A stretch of DNA of 64,000 bases from Streptantibioticus rubrisoli. Its GTDB lineage: Bacteria > Actinomycetota > Actinomycetes > Streptomycetales > Streptomycetaceae. Shown here one piece after another: positions 9,165-19,539 of the stretch (the first letter of the stretch is position 1; each line of letters begins with the position of its first letter). The notes below the pieces were generated by a model. That model searched no databases. It was not told the DNA's origin and saw only the letters and a program-made list of their open reading frames with translations. The stretch spans positions 62,001 through 126,000 of the forward strand of contig NZ_JANFNH010000014.1 in assembly GCF_024436055.1 (NCBI RefSeq), in the 5' to 3' direction. The position numbers and the translations under genes were made by a program.

Positions 9165-9369
9165 CGTGGTCGAGGCCTGGGTGCGCATGCACAGAGCCCA
9201 CACCAGCAAGAACAGCGTGCCGCGCGACAGTACGATCTCGGGGGATGCACAAGGACTTGGCGCTCCGGTCGCGTTCGGTGTGTCCTTCAGGAACAGCTAG
9301 CCCATCGCCAGCGTGACGATGCGGACAGGCACGTTGATGTAGTTGATGTAGAGGCATGACTCCCAGCTG
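9165..9369 (-). pseudogene. MFS transporter (DHA2-type) remnant
   Basis: The minus strand reads SWESCLYINYINVPVRIVTL, AMG, a TAG where tryptophan is expected, then LFLKDTP and, after a variable loop, PEIVLSRGTLFLLVWAL. This matches the helix 5-7 region of drug:H+ antiporter-2 MFS proteins (W-R-W-I-F-Y-I-N-V-P-x-G-I). The nonsense codon and loss of both flanks mark it as dead. No other transporter segment is visible nearby. Confidence 0.55.
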
Positions 9370-9606
9370 AGCGATGGTGGCGCCGCGGCACGAAGCCAAG
9401 GTCGCAGAGGCCTCCGGCGGTTGGCCATGAACGTCGGACTGGCCACCCCGATTTCGGGCAGGCCGACCTGCGCCTGGACGCACCGCTGCGGGCCGGGAGC
9501 ACCCGCCGTTGTGTGAACCGTGTGAACCGGCAACGGCTTTGCGACGTACCTGGGACACGTCCGATCCAGGCAGCGGCCCCTCAACGACTCGGTAACGGAG
9601 GCTGAA

Positions 9607-10191
9607 GTGGACGTCATGACGGCGATACTGACTCGTCGCAGTGAACAGGTGCTTCGCGAACCCGCCCCCGGTGACGCGGAGTTCACCTACCTGCTCCAGG
9701 GCGCGAGTACCGCGCCCGACCACGGCAGGCTCCGGCCGTGGCGTTGGGTCCTGCTACGAGGGGAGGACCGCGACACCCTTGGGACCTGCCTCGCCGCCGA
9801 GGCCGCGGCGCAAGCCGACGACATCCCCGGCGAGACGCTCAGGGAGAAGTGCCGACGGGCGCCGCTGGTCGCAGCGCTGGTCTTCACACCGTGTCCGGAG
9901 CACAAAGTCCCCGAGTGGGAGCAGCTGGCAGCGACCAGTTGCATGGTCCACGCCCTGATGCTGCTACTACACGCGCGCAACTACGGCAGCATCTGGCGCA
10001 CCGGACGGCTCAGCTCCAGCCCGGCAGCCCGCAGGCTGCTGGGTCTGGCGGACCCCGAACGGCTGCTGGGCTCCCTGGACATCGGAACACCCGAGGCGAC
10101 GGCCCTCCACAGTCGCCGCCCTCTGGGCGATGTAGCTCACCACGTCACGCGGTTCAGTGCGATCCGCTCGCGAGTGGCCGACCCCGTCTGA
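9607..10191 (+). CDS. Nitroreductase family protein
   Basis: The 194-residue protein begins MDVMTAILTRRSEQVLREPA, the usual R-R-S FMN-phosphate contact of the family, followed by the GASTAPDHGRLRPWRWVLLRG segment typical of YdjA-like nitroreductases. Later NYGSIWRTGRLSSSPAARRLLGL forms the flavin-binding C-terminal half. It probably reduces nitro compounds, quinones or similar with NAD(P)H via FMN. The GTG at 9607 has GGAGG five bases upstream; an in-frame ATG at 9616 is the alternative. It stands alone between a transporter remnant and a truncated helicase. Confidence 0.8.
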   Translation: MDVMTAILTRRSEQVLREPAPGDAEFTYLLQGASTAPDHGRLRPWRWVLLRGEDRDTLGTCLAAEAAAQADDIPGETLREKCRRAPLVAALVFTPCPEHKVPEWEQLAATSCMVHALMLLLHARNYGSIWRTGRLSSSPAARRLLGLADPERLLGSLDIGTPEATALHSRRPLGDVAHHVTRFSAIRSRVADPV

Positions 10192-10203
10192 TGCGGTCAC
10201 CCA

Positions 10204-11694
10204 TCAAGAGGTCTGGTGTCCTGGCTCCATGGCGTGCATGCCCAGCGGTGGTGCGGGATGGGGCTTTCGATGGCGGTGACGCGACCTTCGCTGAGCAGCA
10301 GGGGTCGGGTGCTGCGAGCTGGCGCGCGCCTCTGGAATGTGCGGACCCGGTAACCAACCCAGCGAGTTCCTCCGCGGTGTCTGGATGCCGGTGGTGAGGA
10401 GCTTCAGTCCGGCGTCGGTAAGCAAGGCGTCGAAGGCCGCGGTCAACTTCAAGCCCCGGTCGTGGGTGGGGAGTTGGGCCCTGCTGCTGGCGTCCTCTAA
10501 GCGTTCTCGGCGGGTGCGGTAGGCGCCGCCACCGCCTTGTACCTGGTCGAGGAGGGCGTGGAGTTCGGAGCGGGGGATGCGCAGGGTCGTCCTGCCGGCG
10601 GTGACGGTGAGTTCCGCCTCGCCGCCCTCGTAGGAGGGGGGCGTGGTGAGGTCGTCGATGGCCTCGGGGCGGTGTTCGTTCTCGACGCGCCGTCGCAGGA
10701 CGGCCGCCATACGATCGTCGGACTTGACCAGCCGTGCCCGCGGGGTGTCCTCGCCGAGGATCTCGCCGTCCCACAGGCGAGTTAGCTGTACGGCGTTGAC
10801 GTTGCGGACGCCGAGGGCGGGCAGGACCTGTCCGACGTAGTCGAGGAACCTCTGGTGGGGGGCGATGACGAGCACATCCTGAGCTGGGAAGTGCTTGTTG
10901 TGGACGAGCCAGGTCACCCGGTGCAGGCCGACGGCAGACTTGCCGGTGCCGGGGCCGCCTTGCACGATGAGGATGTCGGAGGGCGAATCGGTGACCAGGG
11001 CCATCTGATCCCGCCGGATGGTCTCGACGATGTCCCGCATCCTGCCGCCGCGCGAGCGCTGGAGTTCGCGCAGCAGGAAGTCGTCGGGCCCAACGGCCTC
11101 TTTCTTCCGCCGCTGGCTGGCCATCTGTGCGGGGGTGGGCACCGGCGCGCGTCTTCCTCCCCGCTGCCGTGGGACGGTCGCTGGGGGCGCAGTCTCGGTC
11201 GCAGGCTGACCGGCGGCCTTCGAAGCCGGTTGTGGCGCGGAGATGGTGGTGGCGATCTCGTCGAAGTAGTCCTGGACGGTCCGCTGTGTGCAGCGCAGCT
11301 TCCGTCGTAAGAGCACCTCGCCCGGGGCGGTGGGCAGTGCCTCGGCCCACTTCTTCGCCTGCGGGCTGGTCCAGAGAAGGACCACAGGGTCGCCGGTCGT
11401 GGCGTCGCGGACGCCACGGCGGCCGATGTACCAGGTCTCCGGCTCGTCGCCGGGCTTCTCCTGTACGTCGACCCGGCTGATGACCAGCGATTCCTTGCCG
11501 AGGCCGCCGTAGGCATCGGCCCGCCTCTCGCCGTCGATCCGGTTGGCGACGCTGTCCTTGCCGCTTGCGGAGGCCAAGGCGAGCGAATTGCTCGTCAGTT
11601 CGGCCAGCCTCGCGGCGTAGCAGTCGTAGGCGCGGTCCACTGCCTTCTGTTCGATGGCGATGATGTGCTCGCGCGTGGTGGTGCCCATGTACAT
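10204..11694 (-). pseudogene. HelD/UvrD-like ATPase, 3' end truncated
   Basis: From ATG 11694 (GGGAGGGG just before it) the frame encodes 496 residues. The N-terminus REHIIAIEQKAVDRAYDCYA matches the secondary-channel arm of actinobacterial HelD-type RNA polymerase recycling factors. Walker A is VQGGPGTGKSAVGLHRVTWL, followed by DVLVIAPHQRFLDYVGQVLP. Full-length relatives are about 700-750 residues. Here family similarity ends near GGGAYRTRRERLEDASSRAQ, and the last 60 or so residues are unrelated and Arg/Pro/His-rich. The second RecA domain and helicase motifs IV-VI are therefore missing. HelD proteins free stalled polymerase and some protect from rifamycins; this copy is unlikely to act as an ATPase. 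Confidence 0.7.
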
Positions 11695-11726
11695 CCCCTC
11701 CCTTGCGGCGCCCCGAGGACGCCGCG

Positions 11727-11748
11727 CCGGGCATCTCCCCATGCCCGG
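11727..11748. other. Hairpin upstream of the HelD-like gene
   Basis: CCGGGCAT (11727-11734) and ATGCCCGG (11741-11748) form a perfect 8-bp stem with a six-base loop. It sits 33 bases upstream of the HelD-like start on the minus strand and before the SnoaL-like remnant on the plus strand. It could be an operator or part of a leader; nothing else identifies it. Confidence 0.35.
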
Positions 11749-11791
11749 GCAGAAGGACTATCAGAGACCTGCTGGTAACAAGGGGTAAAGC

Positions 11792-12352
11792 GGTCAGCAT
11801 CTGAACCAGTTCACCGACTTCGGTGCGCCAGGTGCGGACCTGGTCGTGGGTGGGCGCCTGACCGGTTGGCTCACCGACTTCCAGGTCTCGGTCGGCCACT
11901 ACGCCAAGAACATCGTGGAGCCGTGGAAGGACCTGGAGATGCACGAGGACGTGGTGGTGGAGGGCGCTGACGCCGTCACGATCCGCTTCCGTGTCGAGGC
12001 CACACACATCGGCGAGTTCCTCGGCGTCGAGCCCACCGGCCGTCGGATTTCCTTCGACGCCATCCGCATCGTGAAGGCGCGCGACGGCAAGGTCACCAGG
12101 GGGTGGGCGCAACTGGACCTGCGGGGTGCCCACCGGCAACTGACGGACGGACGAACACGGAACACGGAACGCGGGACACGGAATGCGGGAACAGCCACGG
12201 GGCCGAGGCGCGAAGCGGTCGGCCCGCGACCGAGCTGGGGCAGGCGCTCCGGCCCCACCAGGCCCCGGGACCCGTCTGTTTCGTCGGCGGACCTCCAGAT
12301 GCCCCATCTGCGCTGGGCCGAAGAGGGCGGGGTCCGCGAGACGAGTGTGTGA
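11792..12352 (+). pseudogene. SnoaL-like ester cyclase family protein, 5' truncated
   Basis: The frame after a TAA at 11786 reads HLNQFTDFGAPGADLVVG, then DAVTIRFRVEATHIGEFLGV, PTGRRISFDAIRIV and GKVTRGWAQLDLRGAHRQL. This is the second half of a SnoaL/NTF2-like polyketide-cyclase-type fold. The first 60 or so residues of the family are absent and no good start exists; GTG 11846 would give only a fragment. The natural C-terminus is near 12147, after which the frame runs through a short tandem repeat into Arg-rich, non-family sequence to 12352. Confidence 0.65.
12155..12189. repeat. Short tandem repeat, 14-bp unit
   Basis: ACACGGAACGCGGG (12162-12175) is followed at once by ACACGGAATGCGGG (12176-12189), one mismatch, and preceded by a half unit ACACGGA (12155-12161). 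It lies where the SnoaL-like fold should end and may mark a slippage or junction point. Confidence 0.7.
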
Positions 12353-12466
12353 CGCATGCCTGCGGGTGGAGAAGTTGAACGGTCACATTCTGGCAACAGG
12401 CTGCACACTGTCTCCCTGACGCTGCCACAGTTCCCTCACCTCGCCTCGACGCAAATAGGGGGAGCC

Positions 12467-13520
<1,054 letters not shown>

Positions 13521-13784
13521 CACAGTCCGAGATCCTTCCCGGAGCGTGGTGCTCTCTCCATAGCCGCTGATCACTGGGCCAGGCCGAGTTCTGGAACCCG
13601 ACAGGGTTCTCAGTGTGATCGGTGGTAACTGGCCCGCGGTCCACGCTTCTTCGGATGTTCAGAAGGCGGGATCTGGTCCGTTTCCCCACTTCTCGTGATG
13701 CTTGACGACCGTTGCGTCGTGCTTCCTCCGGACAGCGCGAACCCCCACCGCACGCGTCAGAGTTCCTTCCGTCATGGAGGTTCG

Positions 13785-15938
13785 ATGAAGCGTCTGCTCG
13801 CAGCGATCGCCGCGCTTACCGCGGCGTTGCTGTTCCTTCCGACGACCGGCGCCGCCACAGCGGCCGCGTCGTCCTTCCCACAGTACGACCACGTCTTCAT
13901 GCTGGTCGACGAGAACCACAACTACCAGCAGATCATCGGCAACCCGGCTGCGCCCGAGATCAACGCTCTGGCTGCCGACTACGGTTCGGCCACCCGCTAC
14001 ACCGGCGTCGGCGACCCGAGCGAGCCCAACTACGTTGCCATGCTCGGCGGCAGCACCTTCGGTATCAGCAGCGACGACCCGTATTTCTTCCCCGGCCACA
14101 CGGTCAACCAGCCCAACCTGATGTCCCAGCTCGAAGCAGCCGGGAAGACCTGGAAGGGCTACTACCAGGGCATGCCGTACGCCGGTTACCGCGGCTACTG
14201 CTTCCCCGCGAAGTGCAACGGCATTCCGGACAGCGACACCCAGTACGTGGCCAAGCACAACGGCGTTGACAACTTCGCCAACATGCAAACGCCCGCGGAG
14301 TTCGCCAAGCAGAATCCGCTCTCACAGCTGAGCACCGACCTGGCCTCCGGACAGGTGCCGAACTTCTCCTACATCATCCCGGACGAGTGCAACGACATGC
14401 ACGGCGCTCCGCCGTGGTGTGTGGACTCTGGCAAGCCCGGGGACGTGGACGACAACTGGCTCGTCGCCAACGGCGACAAGTTCGTGGGCAACACGGTCAA
14501 CCAGATCACCTCCTCGCCCGTGTGGCAGTCCGGGAACAACGCCATCGTGGTCACCTTCGACGAGGGCAACACGGCGAACGACAAGGTCGTCAACGCCGTC
14601 ATCACCAACCACGGCCCCCGCGGTGTGCAGGACAGCACCTCCTACAACCACTACAGCCTGCTCGCCAGCCTGGAGGACGCCTTCGGACTCGGCTGCCTGC
14701 AAAACTCCTGCGGCGCCACCCCGATGACCCCGCTCTTCCAGACCACCGGCTCGACGACCAGACCCACCCTGCCCGCGCCCTACACCCCGCCGAACAACGG
14801 TAACGACGCCATCTCGCCGACGGGCAGCCCGGTCAAGGGCACCGGTACGACGCTGACCTGTCCGGCCAGCGGCTGGAGCCAGGTGCCTAGCCCCAACGTC
14901 GGCAATTTGGACAACAACCTCGACGCGGTCTCGGCCGCATCGGCCACCGACGCCTGGGCGGTCGGCGACTACTACAACTCCAACAACCCCAACGTACTGA
15001 CCAACCAGGCCGAACACTGGAACGGTTCGAACTGGACCGAGTATCCGCTGCCCAACGTCGGATCCAACGAGAACAGCCTGCTGGGCGTCTCCGAACTGCC
15101 GACCGGCAGCACCTGGGCGGTCGGCTACTACATCGACGCCGACTGGACCCAGCACACCCTCGTCGAGCACTACAACGGCAGCACGTGGTCCGTCGTCTCC
15201 AGCCAGAACCCGGGCAGCGAACGGAACATCCTCTACGGCGTCGCCGCGCTCTCGGACAACGACGTGTGGGCGATCGGCGCCCAGCAGGACGCGAACGGCG
15301 TCATGCACCCGCTGACCGAGCACTACAACGGCAGCACCTGGTCCGTCGTCCCGTCGGTGGACCCGAACGGCGGCGGCAGCCTGCTCTACGCCATCAAGGC
15401 CGTCTCCAGCGGCAGTGTCTACGCGGTCGGCCAGAGCGGCGCCGCCTTCCCCAGCCAGGCGCTGGTAGAGCATTGGGACGGCAGCAAGTGGTCGCAGCTC
15501 AACTCGCCGACTGACTCCGCGGATAGCCTGACCACCCTGGGTGTCACCGGCTCGGACTCCGCGCTGAGCATCGTCGGCGACCGGGAGAACAGCACCGCCC
15601 CCTACACCACGGAGGTCGCCTCCGGCGCCCCGTCCAGCCTGTCCCTGGTCAACAGTCCCAACAACGGCACCGGCGAGAACGACCTGTTCTCCGCCACCAC
15701 CGCCGCCGACGGCTCGACCTACGCGGCTGGCTGGTACATCGACCCCTCCTCCGGCAACCACGAGACGCTGATCGAGCACGGCGTCGGCGGCCAGTGGTCA
15801 ATCGACACCACCCCCAACCCCGGCACCGGCGACAACGGCTTCGCCGGTATGACCGCCATCCCCGGCGGCGGCCTGTGGGCCGTCGGCGTCACCGCCAACA
15901 ACGGCAACTACTCCACCCTCATCGCCCACCACTGCTGA
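13785..15938 (+). CDS. Secreted phosphoesterase with C-terminal beta-propeller-like repeats
   Basis: The 717-residue protein has a Sec signal peptide (MKRLLAAIAALTAALLFLP, cleaved after about residue 28). The first 300 or so residues are a phosphoesterase (PF04185, acid phosphatase/phospholipase C-like) domain: VFMLVDENHNYQQIIGN with metal-binding Glu and His, then PSEPNYVAMLGG, SYIIPDECNDMHG and VVTFDEGN. Residues from about 365 on contain five or six repeats built on WSxVxSxNxG, A-x-D-x-W-A-V-G and LVEHYNGSTW, likely propeller blades. The ATG at 13785 has GGAGG four bases upstream. It is probably exported to release phosphate or cleave phospholipids. A close paralogue of the catalytic domain follows it. 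Confidence 0.88.
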   Translation: MKRLLAAIAALTAALLFLPTTGAATAAASSFPQYDHVFMLVDENHNYQQIIGNPAAPEINALAADYGSATRYTGVGDPSEPNYVAMLGGSTFGISSDDPYFFPGHTVNQPNLMSQLEAAGKTWKGYYQGMPYAGYRGYCFPAKCNGIPDSDTQYVAKHNGVDNFANMQTPAEFAKQNPLSQLSTDLASGQVPNFSYIIPDECNDMHGAPPWCVDSGKPGDVDDNWLVANGDKFVGNTVNQITSSPVWQSGNNAIVVTFDEGNTANDKVVNAVITNHGPRGVQDSTSYNHYSLLASLEDAFGLGCLQNSCGATPMTPLFQTTGSTTRPTLPAPYTPPNNGNDAISPTGSPVKGTGTTLTCPASGWSQVPSPNVGNLDNNLDAVSAASATDAWAVGDYYNSNNPNVLTNQAEHWNGSNWTEYPLPNVGSNENSLLGVSELPTGSTWAVGYYIDADWTQHTLVEHYNGSTWSVVSSQNPGSERNILYGVAALSDNDVWAIGAQQDANGVMHPLTEHYNGSTWSVVPSVDPNGGGSLLYAIKAVSSGSVYAVGQSGAAFPSQALVEHWDGSKWSQLNSPTDSADSLTTLGVTGSDSALSIVGDRENSTAPYTTEVASGAPSSLSLVNSPNNGTGENDLFSATTAADGSTYAAGWYIDPSSGNHETLIEHGVGGQWSIDTTPNPGTGDNGFAGMTAIPGGGLWAVGVTANNGNYSTLIAHHC

Positions 15939-15948
15939 CCCCAACAGC

Positions 15949-15986
15949 CTGCCCTGCCCCGCGCGGTACCGCGCGGGGCAGGGCAG
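15949..15986 (+). terminator. Strong hairpin terminator between the two phosphoesterase genes
   Basis: Bases 15949-15986 form a perfect 38-bp inverted repeat with arms of 19 bp and no loop beyond the central GGTACC. It starts 11 bases after the stop. The absence of a T-tract is usual for Streptomyces terminators. Confidence 0.8.
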
Positions 15987-16094
15987 GGCAGCGGGGTGCA
16001 GCGGTCGTGAGCAGTTGAGGTACACCGCTCAGCACCGCGCACAGCCCTCGTACGTCACTGACGGACATTGGATCCAAACAGACGGAGGTCAACC

Positions 16095-16973
16095 GTGCCC
16101 AGCACCACCAGTTCACGAGTCCGCCGCTCCCTGATCGCCCTCGCGTCCACCCTTGGCCTCGCAGCCGCGTGGACCGGCGTCGGCGCAGCCCCGGCCCACG
16201 CCGCAGCCGGGCTGCCGACACCCAGCCACATCGTCGTCGTGGTCGAGGAGAACCACTCCTACGGCCAGATCATCGGCAGCAAGAACGCCCCATACATCAA
16301 CTCTCTCGCGAAGGGCGGCGCGAACCTGACGCAGATGTACGCCGAGACCCACCCCAGCCAGCCGAACTACTACGACCTGTTCTCCGGGGCGACGCAGGGC
16401 ATCACTGATGACTCCTGCATCACGCCGGGCTTCAGCTCCGCGGCGAACCTCGGCTCGGAACTGATCGCGGCGGGCAAGCCGTGGGTGAGCTACAACGAGT
16501 CGCTGCCCTACCAGGGCGACACCGTCTGCACCAGCGGCGCCACATACGCACAGAAACACAACCCCTGGTTCGGCTTCAGCAACGTGCCGTACTCCACCGC
16601 CGACACCTTCACGCAGTTCCCGACCGACTACACCACCCTGCCGCCGGTCACGTTCATCACCCCGAACCTGGATGACGACATGCACGACGGCACGGTCAAG
16701 CAGGGCGACAGCTGGCTGCAGACCAACCTCGGCGCCTACGCGACCTGGGCCAAGTCCAACAACAGTCTGCTCGTGGTGACTTGGGACGAGGACGACGGCA
16801 CCTCGGGCAACCACGTCGCAACCGTCCTGTACGGGCAGCCGGTCACATCTGGTAGCAGCTCGTCTGCCACGTACAACCACTTCAGTCTGCTGCGCACTAT
16901 CGAGGACATGGAGGGCCTGCCCTACGCCGGCAGTTCCGCCACCGCCTCCGACATCACCGGGATCTGGAACTAG
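16095..16973 (+). CDS. Secreted phosphoesterase (PF04185 family), single domain
   Basis: The 292-residue protein starts at GTG 16095, seven bases after GGAGG. A signal peptide with RVRRSLIALASTLGLAAAW and AHA cleavage is present. The catalytic domain shows HIVVVVEENHSYGQIIGSKN, ETHPSQPNYYDLFSG, VTFITPNLDDDMHDGTV and LLVVTWDEDDG, the metal-binding Glu, Asp and His set of bacterial acid phosphatase / phospholipase C-like enzymes. It lacks the repeat domain of the upstream paralogue. The terminator between them suggests separate transcription. Confidence 0.87.
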   Translation: MPSTTSSRVRRSLIALASTLGLAAAWTGVGAAPAHAAAGLPTPSHIVVVVEENHSYGQIIGSKNAPYINSLAKGGANLTQMYAETHPSQPNYYDLFSGATQGITDDSCITPGFSSAANLGSELIAAGKPWVSYNESLPYQGDTVCTSGATYAQKHNPWFGFSNVPYSTADTFTQFPTDYTTLPPVTFITPNLDDDMHDGTVKQGDSWLQTNLGAYATWAKSNNSLLVVTWDEDDGTSGNHVATVLYGQPVTSGSSSSATYNHFSLLRTIEDMEGLPYAGSSATASDITGIWN

Positions 16974-17049
16974 TAGCTCTCCATGGCACCAAGGCGGGGC
17001 TCGCGAGAACGAACCGCGGTCCCCGCCCATGCCGACCGGATGACGATCG

Positions 17050-17228
17050 CGAACGTGCGGGCTCACGCCGTGGATCGCCCGCAAGGGCATCGAGTCCTCG
17101 ACCCGGCTGCACGGCCTGGCTGGGCGGCTGTCGTCGCCTGGACCGTCGCTACGAACGCAAGGCCGAGCACTTCCTGGTCTTCGCAGCGCTGGCCCGCACC
17201 TTCATCTGCTGTCGCCGCCTAACAGCGC
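17050..17228 (+). pseudogene. IS5-family transposase C-terminal remnant
   Basis: The plus strand reads LTPWIARKGIESSTRLH and, after an internal deletion with frame change at about 17112, WLGGCRRLDRRYERKAEHFL, VFAALARTFICCRRL. This is the end of an IS5-family transposase lacking the conserved segment around R-W-V-V-E-R-T. No start, catalytic domain or inverted repeat is visible. Confidence 0.7.
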
Positions 17229-17337
17229 CGAAGCCGTAAACCGCTTTTCCCGCCAGTAGTGATGGGAGAAACTCTCCACGGGACAACGAGATCGCCGGTC
17301 ATCGCGCATGCCGCACCGGCGCTGGCGGAGGAAGGTC

Positions 17338-17955
17338 ATGGCGAGACCCGCGGTCGGGGCGGCTTTACGCCGCTGTGCAGAATGCGGCGGATACGAGTAC
17401 AGCGGCGCGCCGGCGTGTACCTCCTGCCGCGAACTGGTGGACGGCATCGTGGAAGAGCAGTGGTCTGTCTTCCTGCGCCACTGGGACGTCAGCCGCGACC
17501 AGGAAGTCGCGCTTGCCGAGATGGTGACGGCCGAACCTGACCGTCATGACTGGCGGGTGGTGGACGCCGCGTTTGACAGACTGGTCTGCTCCGAATGCGG
17601 TGACCGGCTCAGCCGCGGCCCTGTCGCCTGCTCCGCCTGCGACCTGGCCCACGGCTTCCGCTATGCCGCGATTGAGACAGACCGGCCAGGTGTCCGGCTC
17701 GGTAATGAACACGCCATCCGGGTCAACGTCTCGGTCGTGCGTCGGCCGCAGGTCACCTCCGACAACGAAGTCCTTGTCCGGCGCCTGTTGCTACCAGTGC
17801 TCCTGGTGGGGCACCTACCGAGCATCGAAGAGGCCCAGCGGATGAGCGCTCTGGTCAAGAGGAGCCCCCAGGCACAGAAGCACATCCTCATTGAGCAGGC
17901 CATCGAGGAAATAGCCCGGCATCAACGACGCGCCAAGCGTCGCTCTTCCAAATGA
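17338..17955 (+). CDS. Zinc-ribbon protein of unknown function
   Basis: This 205-residue protein begins MARPAVGAALRRCAECGGYE, and CAECGG...CTSC gives one zinc ribbon near residues 13-32. A second ribbon lies near residue 90 (CSECGDRLSRGPVACSACDL). The C-terminal half (PSIEEAQRMSALVKRSPQAQ, IEEIARHQRRAKRRSSK) is helical and basic, so nucleic-acid or protein binding is likely. ATG 17338 has AGGAAGG six bases upstream and is better than the in-frame ATG at 17308. I recognise no named family. It stands alone between an IS5 remnant and divergent debris. Confidence 0.65.
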   Translation: MARPAVGAALRRCAECGGYEYSGAPACTSCRELVDGIVEEQWSVFLRHWDVSRDQEVALAEMVTAEPDRHDWRVVDAAFDRLVCSECGDRLSRGPVACSACDLAHGFRYAAIETDRPGVRLGNEHAIRVNVSVVRRPQVTSDNEVLVRRLLLPVLLVGHLPSIEEAQRMSALVKRSPQAQKHILIEQAIEEIARHQRRAKRRSSK

Positions 17956-18186
17956 GATGGCCTCTACGCACTGCCCCTCCTCCGAGCACGCGGCGATCGC
18001 ATGGGGCAAGCCGACGCCCTATACCGCATGGGGGACCGCTTTGCGACTGACCGGCGACAACTCGGCGCGGCACATGTCCTGCCGAACACGCGGCCGAACA
18101 CCGACAGCGGTGGCCGTACTCTGCTCCCAACGTGTCGGGTACGGCGCCGACCCCCGTGTAAGCCCGCACCGTCCCCGCACACACCG

Positions 18187-18519
18187 TCAGCCGGGAAGGA
18201 AGCTGACAGAGCACTTGCCCTCGAAGTCACGGGTATGGAACCCGTAAGGGTTGGGGGGCAGGACAGCCGAGCCGAAACCACAGGTAACAGTCGCCGTGTC
18301 AGCCGAGAAGTTCACGAACGTCGTCCTCCCCGACACGTTCACAATTCCGCCCGGAGGCGTGACACACTCGGTGCCCGAGGCACCAAGAACGCTGACGCCC
18401 TGACACGACTCGGCCTGCGCCGGAACGGCAGCACCCGCAATCAATCCTCCGGCCCCCAGCATCAAGGCCGCCACACCGCCGGCCACATGCTTCCGGCACC
18501 TCATCCCACGGCTGTTCAT
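18187..18519 (-). CDS. Small secreted cysteine-containing protein
   Basis: The 110-residue protein has a signal peptide (KHVAGGVAALMLGAGGLIAG, AVPAQA cleavage near residue 36). The mature part of about 74 residues has four cysteines (ESCQ, TECV, VTCG, GKCS), enough for two disulfides. No enzymatic motif is present. GAGAGGAA lies upstream of the ATG at 18519. It may be a wall-associated or antimicrobial-type secreted protein, but nothing proves it. Confidence 0.6.
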   Translation of the reverse strand: MNSRGMRCRKHVAGGVAALMLGAGGLIAGAAVPAQAESCQGVSVLGASGTECVTPPGGIVNVSGRTTFVNFSADTATVTCGFGSAVLPPNPYGFHTRDFEGKCSVSFLPG

Positions 18520-19023
18520 CGACCATCATTTCCTCTCGCTCGGCAGGCAACGCCTTGCAACGGAACTCACCCACGGCGCCAAGGGCACGAATCCAAACCC
18601 CGGCCCACATGAGGACGACTGGACCGAGCCCTGCCCGGCCATCAAGGAAAGCCACCCCGCATGAGCGCGGCACTCTGCGGGCTGACGCGGAACTCCTGCT
18701 CAACGGGGCCGGACAACGCATGCTGACGGAACTGAGCGGAGTCGGCCTGCCAGACAATCAGCGAAGAACCAGGTCAGGACGAGCGCCCCTGCGCAGATTC
18801 ACTGGCCGCCGACACCACCAAGGACAGCGGGCGCTTCTCGGCGACGTCGGCCTTGTGCGCGGCACCCCGACGCAGGCGGCGCAATGGGAACGCCACGAAC
18901 GCGCCCGGCAGGCTACCCGGCAACCGAACCCGGAGAGAGTGGGCGGGCAGCCGAACCCGGAGGGAGAGAGTGGGCGGCCACCGGTCTTGTGCCTCGGACC
19001 GGCAGCCGCTCGGCCCTGATGGG
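18520..19023. other. No gene recognised; contains an imperfect direct repeat at 18920-18977
   Basis: No frame here has a start with ribosome site and family resemblance. A direct repeat is visible: 18920-18946 and 18947-18977 share GCA-CCGAACCCGGAG and GAGAGTGGGCGG, and the second unit carries four extra bases (GGGA). Confidence 0.5.
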
Positions 19024-19539
19024 CTAGTGCGCTCCGATGGTGGTCCTCGGGCTCTGTACGTCACCGTAGTAGTGGCCGTTCAGCCAGAACCCGGTGGAGA
19101 CCACGTAGGTGCCCGCCGGCGCATCCCAGTATTCGCTGTACCCGTTGCCCCCTCCACCCGTTCCCGCCTTGGTGGAGCCCTGGCCGGTGGAGATCCCGGA
19201 ACCGCAGCCGAAGTCGTGAGCCCAGCGGCCTGTGTTGACGTCGATCGCGTGCGCGCAGTACCACACGCCGGTGCCGGAGTAATTCTGGAACGGGATCGTG
19301 GCGGAGATGGTGTATCCGTTGTCCTCGACCCAGTAACAGGAGTCGATCGAGATGTTGTCGGTGACGTATGCGTAGTTGCCTGTAGTCCATGACCGGCACG
19401 CGTATGCGCTGTACGCCGGGCGGACGACGTGGCTGCCGGACGACGGGGTGGCCGCATGCGCGCCGGACGCCGTGAGCAGGCTGCCGGCCAGGGAGGCCGC
19501 AACGGCCGCCGAGACGGTGAGTGCCTTCTTGAGACTCAT
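19024..19539 (-). CDS. Secreted hypothetical protein
   Basis: The 171-residue protein has a clear Sec signal peptide (MSLKKALTVSAAVAASLAG, cleavage after SGAHA near residue 29). The mature region is rich in Tyr, Trp, Gly and Ser, with four cysteines (YACRSW, DSCYWV, VWYCAHA, DFGCGS), typical of small extracellular beta-sandwich proteins. GGAAGG lies upstream of ATG 19539. No catalytic residues or known family were recognised. It is divergent from the SARP gene. Confidence 0.65.
   Translation of the reverse strand: MSLKKALTVSAAVAASLAGSLLTASGAHAATPSSGSHVVRPAYSAYACRSWTTGNYAYVTDNISIDSCYWVEDNGYTISATIPFQNYSGTGVWYCAHAIDVNTGRWAHDFGCGSGISTGQGSTKAGTGGGGNGYSEYWDAPAGTYVVSTGFWLNGHYYGDVQSPRTTIGAH

Noticed and set aside
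11695-11720. Rifamycin-associated element before the HelD-like gene
   Set aside because: CTTGCGGC resembles half of the known inverted repeat but the other half is missing and the position is too close to the start codon.
10154-12307. Long minus-strand open frame overlapping the HelD-like gene
   Set aside because: It is in a different frame from the helicase motifs, Arg/Pro-rich, and lacks domains.
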